Shown here in pieces: positions 1-11,100 of a DNA stretch of 64,000 nucleotides (position 1 is its first letter; the number at the start of each line of letters is the position of its first letter). Origin of the DNA: Azadirachta indica (taxonomy: Eukaryota; Streptophyta; Magnoliopsida; Sapindales; Meliaceae). The stretch covers positions 14,464,350 to 14,528,349 of the forward strand of contig CM040452.1 of NCBI GenBank assembly GCA_022749755.1, read 5' to 3'. The notes under the pieces are model-generated. The model did no database searches. It saw nothing but the letters and a program-made list of their open reading frames with translations, and had not been told where the DNA came from. Made by a program: the position numbers and the translations under genes.

Positions 1-54
1 CAGCCACCTTAGAGTCTGGCACATAGCTATTATATATTAATTGAAATTATTGTA

Positions 55-190
55 GTATCTTTAGTCCAACTTTCAATGTTGAATATTTTTGTAAACTAAA
101 TATTTGTTCCTTAGTTTTAGGCGTATCTTTAGTCCAACTTTCAATCTTGAATATTTTTGTAAACTAAATATTTGTTCCTTAGTTTTAGGC
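55..190. repeat. 68-bp direct tandem duplication
   Basis: Two adjacent 68-bp copies, 55-122 and 123-190, both begin GTATCTTTAGTCCAAC and end TTAGTTTTAGGC. I see a single mismatch (CAATGTTG versus CAATCTTG). The duplication lies in what appears to be an intron just before the acceptor at 223. Confidence 0.9.
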
Positions 191-223
191 TGTCAATAGA
201 TTGTAAGTTCTCTCTCTCTACAG

Positions 224-693
224 ATGTATATATTCTTGACAAAATCAATGAAACAATTGAAGCTTTCAGTATACAATATTCTTATTATTTATTTCTTTCA
301 TGGTATCTCCAGGGTACAAATTTCATCTCTGCATTCTTTCAAACAGTAAAGAGTACTGCTGACCCACTAACACTTGCTGGTGTCCAACTTGATGAGGACG
401 GTAAATACATTTCATTTCTTAAGACAGTTGTCAAAAACAGAGTAATGAAACAGGAAAGCAGATAATCCCATCTCATCTCATATCTCTTTGAAAGAAGTTT
501 AGAAGTTGAAATAATATATAAAAATCAATGAAGCTTTCAACGAAACAAATATAAGTTTTTTTTTGCAGAATTTGATAACATTCATGATGACCAAATATTA
601 TCTTGGTTGAAAATGGAAATTGTGGTTTTTGGTAATATTATCAGCATAAAGTTGGATGAGGGCATATTCCTTGTAACAGAATCATCCCATTAA
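224..693 (+). CDS. 3' terminal exons of an unrecognised gene (partial)
   Basis: Two exons, 224-400 and 569-693, join in frame. The first follows a pyrimidine-rich acceptor ending CTACAG and stops at a GAC-G/GTAAAT donor. The second follows TTTTTTTTGCAG and ends at TAA 691-693. The junction codon GAA is split between the exons. The joined C-terminal end contains TLAGVQLDED, then EFDNIHDDQILSWLKMEIVV, then GIFLVTESSH at the C-terminus. The 5' part lies outside the window or further upstream. I do not recognise the family, and no transmembrane or catalytic motif is evident. The consistent splice frame is the main reason to believe it is real; the upstream exon boundary is less certain than the downstream one. 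Confidence 0.45.
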
Positions 694-1424
694 AGACTGA
701 TTCTAAAATTTCCTGGAGAAATTATATCAGCCAAAAAAAAAAAGGAGGACACATTATTCGTTCTAAGTTTTCATTAGTTCTTCCTCTTGAATTGATTCTG
801 TCTCCGTGTAATGGTATGCATATGCCACATAAAAATTAAGTAATTTAATTCTTACGCTAAACAACCCAAAACACCTCTACTTAATTAGATGAATCTAATA
901 TTTATAATTTATTTCATTCTCAACTTCGATAGCCATATATAGGATGTGACAATTGACATCAAGCTGCACAATTTATATTTAAACCTAAATGAAGATTATA
1001 TATTCATGCTTCGATCTAGTACTTAAAAAGTGTGAAATTTTGTCCCCAGTGTTTAGAGGTTATTTTAGAAGCAGGCCTCTCTAACTGTAAAAGCTTCCAA
1101 TTCACAAAGTTCATACCAAAATGATTGGATATTATTCGTAGTTAAGGAAAGCATACAGGACATATATTGTAAGTCCAATTTCAAGTTCTATTATGGATAT
1201 AAAGTAATTCCAACTCCGCACATTGCTTTCCAACCGAACACCTTGCAAGTCAAACGGAAGAACCGATGTTTCTTCCGAAAAATAGAAATGAAACTGAGTC
1301 ATAAAATGAGGAGAAAACAGAGTTTCTCACAGACTCATTAATGCGTAGGCATCTTAGAGAGAAATTTGGAATATTTCTCTCTAGGAAGGAAGTATAGCAG
1401 TAGAAGTATTGCATATAGGAAACC
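694..1424. other. Intergenic spacer and upstream region of the subtilase locus
   Basis: AT-rich non-coding sequence between the TAA at 693 and the subtilase ATG at 1425. It would hold the 3' UTR of the first gene and the promoter of the subtilase. I see no further gene and no clear TATA box. Confidence 0.6.
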
Positions 1425-4400
1425 ATGAAGGTTTCTAACTTCTATTTTCTGCTGCTTTTATTCTCCCTCTTCTCTCTTTTGCAAGCACCAACTTTCGCAG
1501 ATAAAAAGGTGAGCCTTGCCTTGCAAGCCATGTTATATTTATTTATTTCCATTTTCAATTAAATGGGTATTTCTTAAAAAATAAGCAAATTTTGGAGTAT
1601 TAATCCAAATACCATGGTATTGGACATATTCCCTTTTAAACTAAATTTTTTCGGGTTAAAAAAAAGGTAATATTTTCTCTTTGCAAATATGATTTCTTAA
1701 TTAGACGTAGTAAATAATAATCCATCCAAGCATTGAACTCAACAATAAATTAAATTGTTTTCCAAGCCAAATCAATCAGATTTAAGTATGAATATATAAT
1801 TGTGGCTATATACAAGTCGTTCACTGAAGTGATCACCTCCCTTCCCCTAGCTGATGACTCTGCAATAAATTTTCAAAAACAAAAAATAAAAAACTATGAC
1901 TATATGCACTTTATATATAAGTTCATTTGATTTAGAAAATTAATTTCGAGACTGAAAATACTCTCTTTCGAAACCAACCATTAATTCTTCTAAGAGGATG
2001 GTGATAGCAAATAATGATTCGGGCACCAAGCCATGATCTTGTTTAAAAATATTTTATGTAGTAATAATTAATGATGACCAAAATACATATTGGCAATTAC
2101 CAATGAATTTCACGTTTATTATAAATGTTGCAGTCTTATATAGTGTATTGAGGAAGACATTCACATGGTAAAAATCCTACGTCTGCCGACGTCGATCGTG
2201 CAAGAAATAATCACCACGAGATTCTGGGATCAGTCTTGGGATGGTAAGCCCTGGAAACGGTTCTCTACGTATTTCTTTTTTCATACACGGTTATATATAA
2301 ATTAACTCTGTTGAATTTTGCAATTTTATTTTACGTATGAGCAGTGTTGACGAGGCAAAAGATTCAATATCTTCCTCTTACGGTCGACATATCAATGGCT
2401 TTGCCGCAGATCTCGAAGAAGAACATGCCAAACAACTTGAAAGTACACATATATATGCAGTTCAATTCATGTACTTCGCAATTAATATATGTTGGAAAAT
2501 ATAAATATATACATGACTAATTAGTTTCCAAAATTAATTAATCTGTCTGGTTATTTTTTTATTTGTTGAACGTGGAGTAGAGGATCCAAGAGTTGTATCA
2601 GTTTTCTTGAATCAGCGGAGAGAACTTATGACCACACGGTCTTGGGATTTTCTTGGATTAGAGAAAGATGATGTGATTCCTCCAGTTTCTTTGTGGAATA
2701 AGGCACGTTTCGGTGAAGATATAATTATCGGAAATATTGATACAGGTTTTGTTTGCATCTTTAATTAAATTTTCTAGAATGAATATGGGCCACTAGATTT
2801 GATGTATTCAGATATCCCTTTAAAAAATGTGTCCCATTAATTCTATATATCAGATTCAGCACCAACTTACATGGTATCTTATTTAATTGGATATTAATTT
2901 GAAAGGTATTTGGCCCAAATCAAAGAGCTTTAGCGACGAAGGATATGGTCCAGTGCCGTCAAGATGGCGGGGAATTTGTCAGAATGACACCGTTAATGGA
3001 GTTAAATGCAACAGGAAGCTAATAGGAATTAGGTACTACAACAAAGGTATAGTTAAAGAAGCTCGAGCCAAAAGTTCCTCCTTTCAACTCACGCCTGAAT
3101 ATGAGACTGGTCTAGACTATAACGGCCATGGGACGCACACTTTATCAACTGCTGGGGGTAACTTCGTAGCTAATGTGAGTGTTCTGGGCCATGGTTATGG
3201 AACGGCAAAAGGAGGATCACCTAGAGTCCGTTTGGCTTCTTATAAGGCATGCTGGGACTTAGGAGGTTCCGACGAAGACATCATATCTGCCTTTGATGAT
3301 GCAATACATGATGGTGTTGATATATTGTCGGTGTCATTAGCCGCGCCTTTTGCAAATCGTTCGGATTATTTTAAGGATGGGGTTTCTGTTGGCTCCTTTC
3401 ATGCTATGATGCATGGGATTGTCGTGGTCGCAGCTGCTGGAAATGAAGGACCTTCTCCAGGAAAGGTTGCAAATGTGGCACCATGGTTGATCACTGTCGG
3501 TGCTAGCACAATGGACAGAGAGTTCACTAATTCTGTTACTCTTGGTGATGAGAAGAACACGACCTTCAAGGTATTCATTCTTTCATTTCCCTAAATTTAC
3601 TTTTGCTAAGATGAGGATTTTCAATCGATTTAGCTATATATATATATATATATATGTATGTATATTAATTTTCCAGGGAGTCAGCCTTGCGGCTAAAGGC
3701 ATGCCTTCTCAAGATTTCTATCCATTGATTCTTTGAAGTGACGCCAAGGCTGCTAATGCAAACATCACTAATAGGTGAGTAAACTCTTTTGTAATGATAT
3801 ATATGAGTAAGTTGCCTTAATATTTCGGTGATTGCCAATGTGTTAACATTAAATATACTAAGCCATGAATTAATTCTGGAACACTTAATTTGCAGCTTAC
3901 AATGCCAGCCTGGAACACTTGATTTGGAAAAAATTAAGGGTAAAATCTTGATCTGCTTAAAAGGTAACTTACCATTTGACACGAGCCTGGAGGCTGCTAA
4001 AGCTGGTGCTGTTGGGATGATTTTAGTTAACGTCCAAGGACAGGAGAATACAACTCTAGCCTTGCCACACTTTCTCCCTACTTCATTTGTGGAGCCACAT
4101 ATTGGTGAATCTATAACAGCCTACGTGGGATCTACCAAGTAAACCATTTGTCTTTGGGTCCTACGTGAACAATTAAATACTCCATTTTACTAGCAATTCA
4201 ACATTAATTCAATTTTACTGATATTTATTATGGTCTTGCTTAACCATGTATAACAACGGGAAACCAGTGGCATCCATGACTGATGTAGGGACAGAATTAA
4301 ATACAAAGCCATCTCCAAAAATGGCTGTCTTCTCATCTAGGGGACCGAATTGGTTGGATCCGTCTATGCTCAAGGTTGACAGACAAAAGAAATATTTAAA

Positions 4401-5376
4401 CCATCATTTCATTTCAGCTTTCATCTGTTCAATTATGTATGTTACCGTTTCAGTTTGGTTAACTTCTTATTCATACATTTTCAATATATATCTATCCATA
4501 TATACAACGCAGCCCGATATCATCGCGCCTGGAGTGAATGTGATTGCAGCCTTCCCTGAATCAATAGGACCAAGTTTGCATGCAGGCGATGAACGTAAGA
4601 CTCCTTTCAATGCGCTGTTTGGCACTTCAATGGCCACCCCCCATGTTGCTGGTATTGCTGGCCTTCTCAAAAGTGTACGTCCTGACTTCAGTCCAGCAGC
4701 CATCAAATCTGCAATCATGACCACAGGTACCTACTATACCTATCCATACAAACTATTGCTCATGGAACTAGCTAAATTAATTAATTTCTTCAAATTAATT
4801 TCAGCAACAACAACAGATAATACAGTGAAGAATCCAATTTTGGATTTCAATGGCAACAAGGCAAACCCATTTGGCTACGGTGCAGGACATTTGAATCCAA
4901 ACAGTGCAGCGGATCCTGGCCTTGTTTACGATATGGGATTTGAAGATTACTTGAGCTACATATGCAGTCGTGGCTACAACCAATCCATGCTTGATAAATT
5001 GACAGATGAAACTAGACACGCATGTTCTAACTCATTCAACATGGCAGAATTCAATTACCCTTCAATTGTAGTTTCAAATCTCTCCCAGTCTGTCACAATT
5101 ACTCGAAGAGTTAAGAATGTTGGTACACCTATCAGCTCATACCAGATGAATGTCCAGGAAATGCATGGAGTCTCAGTTTACGTTCAGCCTACCAACTTGA
5201 ACTTCGAAAACTATAACGAAGAGAAGACATTTGAAATCACCTTTACTTCTAATCCTAACGCAAATAATAATAATCACAATAATAGTGCTAAGGGTCCTGT
5301 CTATGGAGAATTAATATGGTCTGATGGTTATCACCAAGTTAGAAGTCCTATTGTAGTGATGCTATCCCCCGACTAA
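1425..5376 (+). pseudogene. Subtilisin-like protease (SBT5/AIR3-like), disrupted by stop codons
   Basis: Exons by frame: 1425-1508, 2134-2243, 2345-2442, 2581-2745, 2906-3570, 3677-3774, 3896-4138, about 4262-4374, 4513-4726, 4805-5376. They encode a secretory subtilase in the usual order. A hydrophobic signal peptide is followed by an I9 propeptide (NGFAADLEEEHAKQL), then catalytic Asp (IDTGIWP), catalytic His (GHGTHT), oxyanion Asn (AAGNEGP), a PA domain within exon 7, catalytic Ser (GTSMATPHVAG) and a C-terminal Fn3-like domain. Two in-frame TGA codons interrupt it: 2149-2151, where SYIVY-L-G is expected, and 3734-3736 after FYPLIL. The acceptor for the exon near 4262 has no AG in the right frame; the next AG, at about 4267, would give a frameshift and an early stop. 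Known subtilases of this class act in the apoplast; this copy should not give full-length enzyme. Sequencing error or an allele-specific lesion cannot be excluded. The catalytic blocks are otherwise well kept, which suggests recent loss. Confidence 0.85.
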
Positions 5377-6147
5377 GTTTATCTATCTTAATGCAATTCA
5401 TTCATTCATCAATTTTTTTTAATTCGTTGATGCAAAATTCTTGAATTAATTATGTCCCAAGGTTGTGATTAAGCTATTATACTGCATATGACATTGAGTT
5501 TTTTTAGTCGTTTTAAGTGGTACATAATATCAGTTTACTAAGATGTAAACAAGTAAGAGAATTAAGCTTTGCTCAAACTAAAAAGAGAAGTCTTGTTAAC
5601 TATTTATGTAATATTTGACACACGCAGATAAAATAACAAGAATAAATGTTACTCAAATCTATTGTGTGTATATATATATATATATATATTTGGTTTAAAC
5701 ATAGTTAAGGCAACATTTATTTTTTATCTGTAAATGGATAGATCTTAGTAAATTTGAATGTTTTAATCTGAATAACATATTTATTTTTTTCTTAATATTT
5801 CAATACAATTATTTTACAAAAAAAATCTTTGAATTAAATACTCTTATATTTATGCCCCTATAAATTTTAAATAACCATGCATTAAGCGTCTTAAAAGCAG
5901 ATCGCAAATTCGGTGAGTGAAGGTAATTAAATAAACAGAGAGAAGACAGGCAGACAGGCTTGTTCTTAAATTTTTTATTTCTTTTTATTTTTTCGGACAG
6001 CTATTCAGGAATATAAGAAATTGATAAACGACATGTCATTTTAAAAACACCGTTTACAATTAGACGGAATCGTTAACATTGTCGGTTGAGCTGAAACGGC
6101 TGCGTGTGGGGCCAGTTAGCACTCTCAGCAGGTTAACTGAAGAACTA
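5377..6147. other. Intergenic spacer between subtilase locus and PNO1
   Basis: AT-rich sequence with a (TA)n run near 5668-5690 and no coding exon that I can support. The right-hand part should include the PNO1 promoter. Confidence 0.6.
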
Positions 6148-6155
6148 AAACCCTA
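6148..6155 (+). promoter_or_regulatory. Telo-box (AAACCCTA) near the start of the PNO1 transcript
   Basis: An exact AAACCCTA lies about 100 bp before the leader-intron donor. Telo-boxes are established promoter elements of plant ribosomal-protein and ribosome-biogenesis genes, which fits PNO1. Function here is inferred from the motif and its position only. Confidence 0.55.
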
Positions 6156-6252
6156 GTATTGAACCCTCTTTGGAGCTTCAAATTTTCGAAGCCTCCAACT
6201 TCGCGTTGTCAACTGCAAGACGAATATCATTTAAACTGTTCTAAAAAATCAG

Positions 6253-6821
6253 GTAATTGCCTTTTCTATTTATTTATTGTCAATTGAATTATTTGTAGTT
6301 TAAAAATCAATTGAATTCTATGTTTTTATTGCTCTGTTTGATTAAAACTGCATAATCTTTTGATGGATTAACTTTTACTTGCAAGTTTCTCGTTTTCTCG
6401 GACTCTTAATCCGTAATTTTGGTGATTCTGCTGGGCTTTCTTGTTTGATGGTTTTTTATCAACCCGTTTTCTGACGATTGAATAGAATTTTTTTTCCTCT
6501 GTTGGATTAAGTTAAATCATATGGGCTATTATAGTCAATCTGTAACTATTGCAACCTGTGAATGAACTGGTTTCCATGAAATATTGTAGGAGGAAGAGAT
6601 ATGAAAATTATATGCCTGATGTGATATTATGATCAGCAATTCATGCTTAATAATAGCGCTGGAGGATCTAGTTTTCTTAAATGGCAAACCAGTTTCTAAA
6701 AGATATTTTTGTTTCTTCATATTATCTGCGAATATATGTGTACATTACATATATAATGTCTTCATTTGTTGCTACTACCTTTTTAAGTTGTTGCCAACCA
6801 ATACTTTGATTTTTACTTTAG
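6253..6821 (+). other. Leader (5' UTR) intron of PNO1
   Basis: Inferred donor AAATCAG/GTAATT at 6253 and acceptor TTTACTTTAG ending at 6821, 24 bp before the PNO1 ATG. Long leader introns are common in plant housekeeping genes. Support is from splice consensus only. Confidence 0.5.
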
Positions 6822-6845
6822 GGGCACAGTCCAGAAAATTTTACA

Positions 6846-7520
6846 ATGCAGTCCAACGAGGCCCCTGTTTCCATAGAAATTGCCGCAGTTCCATCAGAGC
6901 TGAAGTCTGAATCTGGGTCACTGCCACCTAAGCCGAATTTTGAGCCTTTGAAGGCTCATGAGATGTCAGATGGTCAAGTTCAGTTTCGGAAGGTTTCAGT
7001 TCCACCACACCGGTATTCACCTCTTAAGAAAGCATGGATGGATATCTACACTCCAATTTATGAGCAGATGAAGATTGACATACGCATGAATCTTAAAGCT
7101 CGTAGGGTTGAGCTGAAGACCAGACCAGACACACCTGACGTCAGTAATCTGCAGAAGTGTGCAGATTTTGTCCATGCTTTCATGCTGGGTTTTGATGTTG
7201 TAGATGCCATTTCCCTTTTGCGGTTGGATGAGCTTTATGTTGAATCCTTTGAAATCAAGGATGTTAAAACTCTTCGAGGTGAGCACTTGTCACGTGCCAT
7301 AGGAAGATTGTCTGGTAAAGGTGGCAAAACCAAGTTTGCAATCGAGAATGCAACAAAGACTAGGATTGTTATCGCAGATACCAAAATTCACATATTAGGA
7401 TCTTTTGCCAACATTAAAATTGCAAGGGATTCACTGTGCAGCCTTATTTTGGGTTCTCCTGCTGGGAAAGTTTATTCTAAACTTAGATCCGTTACTGCTA
7501 GACTGGCAGATAGGTTTTAA
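6846..7520 (+). CDS. PNO1: RNA-binding protein PNO1/DIM2 (pre-rRNA processing)
   Basis: Single-exon CDS of 224 aa. It matches the PNO1/DIM2 family, a KH-type RNA-binding factor of pre-40S particles that helps the endonuclease NOB1 act at the 3' end of 18S rRNA; it acts in nucleolus and cytoplasm. Visible features are an acidic, variable N-terminus (residues about 1-50), the conserved PLKKAWMDIYTPIYEQMKID block (about 58-77), LKTRPDTPDVSNLQKCADF, and a C-terminal KH-like domain. That domain has its GKGG loop at residues 157-160, followed by FAIENATKTRIVIAD. It ends SKLRSVTARLADRF, the typical family C-terminus. The start at 6846 is the first ATG after the leader intron. Length matches plant orthologues (about 215-225 aa). 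Its 3' end faces DDI1, transcribed in the opposite direction. Confidence 0.95.
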   Translation: MQSNEAPVSIEIAAVPSELKSESGSLPPKPNFEPLKAHEMSDGQVQFRKVSVPPHRYSPLKKAWMDIYTPIYEQMKIDIRMNLKARRVELKTRPDTPDVSNLQKCADFVHAFMLGFDVVDAISLLRLDELYVESFEIKDVKTLRGEHLSRAIGRLSGKGGKTKFAIENATKTRIVIADTKIHILGSFANIKIARDSLCSLILGSPAGKVYSKLRSVTARLADRF

Positions 7521-8125
7521 TCATCGTTGTGTTACGGATCTTTTTTGCTTTCTGTATGATTGATTACACAGAGCATAGGCAATAGAATTTAACATGAGAT
7601 GACTTCTGTGTTAGGTGGTCCAAAAAAAATTACTTTGAAAGAATTTTTGTGTTATGAATCATAATGGTCTAATTTATTCTGTTTACATTTGTGCTTGTAT
7701 TGGACTGTGATATTGAAGACGTATTAGCTTCCGACTCTGCTTATATTTGGCTGTATCTTACTCCATAAAATCAAGTAGAGAGAGAGCTGGCTAATATTAA
7801 AGAGAGGTTGGTGGATATTAAAATTTACAAGCAATCAATAGTCATGGCTCAATTATAGAATGAAATGAAATATTGTATGAAGTTTGAAAGTAAAAGCAAG
7901 GGGAAAAGAACATTGACACCAGGACTCACGTTTAAGATTAAGAACACCAAATGAGTGCTTGTCATTTGAATTGCAAGAATGTTTGTGAGTAAATAGTTCA
8001 AATGTAATGCCATCCCAATCACAATTCCGATTTTGTACGAATTGTGTTCAATCATTCACAATTCCACTTTCTTAAAAATTGTATTCAATCATTTGACCAC
8101 CTGTAAATGACAATTCAAAAACATT
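7521..8125. other. Convergent 3' spacer between PNO1 and DDI1
   Basis: About 600 bp holding the two facing 3' UTRs. I see no separate gene. Confidence 0.6.
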
Positions 8126-11100
8126 TTAGCCTCCAAACAGGAACCCAGCTGCCTGGTCTTCATTGCCATCAAATAATTTAAGAGCTTGTATTACTGCCTG
8201 TCTTTCAAAACCCAACTCAACAAGCTTTGCAATCTTTGCTTCAAATTCGGCTCCCTACACTCAAATTATTTCAGTTAAAAACTTTGAAAAATAAAAAATT
8301 GACATTTAAATTTAATTCAAGTCCACCACTTTGAGTGATTTAGATTGATGATGGAACTGCCAATGGGTGGCAGACTGTACCACTAGTGGAGTTCCCATAT
8401 AGTCTTTAGTGGTCAATGAAAAAAATAGAATGAAGCAGAATTACCTGAGTCGCATTACCATGTGTGCCTCCTGTGCACAATGAATGTAAATAAAAATGGA
8501 TAATCAGTTTACCGACCACATTACTGAGGCAGCTTATGAATAAAAAAAGAAGAATGCCCATTAACCCCTATTTTTTTTAACTAACGCCCCATTACCCCCC
8601 TATATTTTGTTTAATATCCCATTACCCCTTCATTCTTATTTTTTTCTGATTTTACCCTTCAGTTCAGTTAATTTATAAATGATAAAATCGAAAATATTAG
8701 AAATACTAAAGGACAAAATCGGAACTCAGGGGGGTAATGGGATATTAAAAAAAATATAAGGGAGTAATGGGGCATTATCTAAAAAAGCAAAGGGGTAATG
8801 GGCATTCACCTGAATAAAAAACATCGACAGTTATCATGACACAGAGTAGTACACAACTGCAAGCCTAATGACTGTTTTGACAAATGCATCTTCAATTGAC
8901 AAAATTGGCGTGACGAACATCTCAAATAAAAGGATCCAGAAACTAACCCGAAGATTGACCTCCCGTGGGTACATTACTTTTCTTGTCTGTTCCTGATGGC
9001 ACCTGGAGAATCACAAGTGATCAGCACCAAACTTACAGTAGACACAGATTGCTAACATGAATTACTAAACATGTCAATGACTACATCAAATGATAAGGGA
9101 ACCTTCAGAGAGAAATAAGCATCATGTGTGTTTCTCTTCATAGAAATAGTGTATGTAAAGCAAACCAACTAAATAATATGACCACAGAGCCAAGCCTATC
9201 TATCATATAGTCCTTTTCCACCAGAATAAGGGTGAGTGATAAATGCGAGGAACTAAGTTGCAAATACCCAAGTGAATGCAAGTTTCCCTGTATTTTAACA
9301 AATCATCATAAAAATATTTAAAGTTACCAATATCCCTACCCTGTAGGATAGAATAAAATCTTTGCAGTCCTATTCATGAACAGGATATATCTATAGTTTT
9401 AGTCTGACAAAAATCACATCAGACTAATTTACATAAATAAATAGAATCTGCATTTGAAATTTAAGATTATATGAGGCCACAAGCTCATTTTCTATCGGGC
9501 ATGAAGGGAAATCTGCTTTATCAAGAGTAGACTTACTGCTGTTCCAGAGCTGGATGCTTGGTTGGAGTACCTCTCTTCGTCAAGAAAATGAGAAGGAATG
9601 TCTTTTTCTGAAAAGCATATTATTTAATTTCAACTTTCCATAAAATTTATCATCAAAACAGACACTACAGAGCCACATAAGAACTCCAGGCATACCTGGA
9701 AAATAATGGCTACCATTAAACAGGAAATAAACATAAAAACAATTGCATAAATACAGATATGAGGAGACTAACCTTGCAAAAATGGTACTGAGACTTCTCC
9801 CCCACCAACTCTTAAGACATTCTCTTTCAGATCAATGATGCACTGTAGGCAACGGCTCCATTAGATAAATAAAAAAATCCTGGTAAACCTCATTAAAGAA
9901 CTGAAATGGGCCTGTACATCTGAGATTAGACCAAGAGATGATGTTACCTGATGTTTGCGAAGCATATCTAGTCCAAAGAGGAATTCCATGTTGGGGGAAT
10001 CCAGTACCACAAATGAACATGGATAGAATACATTCCCAATCTATAGGAAGTAAAAACAAAATAAATAACGAAGTTCAAGGAAGCATTAAGCAGAAGGAAT
10101 AGGTTCAAATTTCAAAAAAATGTCCATCACCAAAGCATAAAGCATAGGCTCTTCAACATCCACATGTAAATATATTTGATACCTTGATTGGGGCTACATG
10201 TATTCGACCAAGAATCTCTGATTGACCAACTCCATGAGCAACACCTCTATAACGTTCATCCAAAAGCCTCAGCAATCTATAAATGGCCATACAACAGCAT
10301 TACAAAAAGTATCTTAGATCTAAGTTCTTACAAAGTAAAGCATTTACATTTATCTTGTTGTACAAAAATAACAAGGAATACGAAGAAGCATATCATCCAT
10401 TCATAGCTAGATTAAGCATACATGTAAGGTGTCCACAGGTTTATGCTTTACCATTCTTTAACCAACTCAATCATGTACAATAGTAACTTGCACAGGAACA
10501 GGGTTCTTCATAAATGCACAGCAGCACATAAGAACATAACAGAGATACATAAAACATACCCACATCGCTCTGCACAGCTTTTTGATATTATTGTTGACTG
10601 TGCACCACTATCTACAAATGCCTGAAAGAAAACCATGTACATGTACACTTAAGTTTTTTGCTTTGCTGAGACTGATTATAAGGTGCATATAATACGCCCA
10701 AGGAGCCAAGCTAATATATATCTTTTGTTAACTGCAAGAGACTTTATTAAAATGTGAAGAAACAAACCAAGAGCATGCCTGGTACTAAAGATGTTCTAGA
10801 GAATACAAGAGATGCCAACAAAAAGACTCGAAACAATATAAGCTTTAGTCATCCTATACTATGCTCAACCCAAGTGAAAAAATTAAAAAGAAATTTTGAT
10901 ATAATGCAATATGAGCATGGGCTAATCTTTTCCTTACTATCTTTACCTTCAAAGGAACACCATTAACCTCCATGTCAACATACAACATAACCTGAAGAGT
11001 TAAACAACTAGCATTAACACTAAAACAAGAAACCAAATGAATCTGAAAACTTGTGTATAAGATTGGCAAGCAGACATACCACCCTTGCGAAAGCTTCTGG

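Noticed and set aside
4375..4512. Open frame through the subtilase intron, which would make one long exon 4246-5376.
   Set aside because: The segment interrupts the conserved SMLK-PDIIAPG join and has a proper GT donor and GCAG acceptor, so it is an intron without stops.
10188..10625. Several 60-72 codon plus-strand frames.
   Set aside because: They lie over introns and antisense to exons of DDI1.
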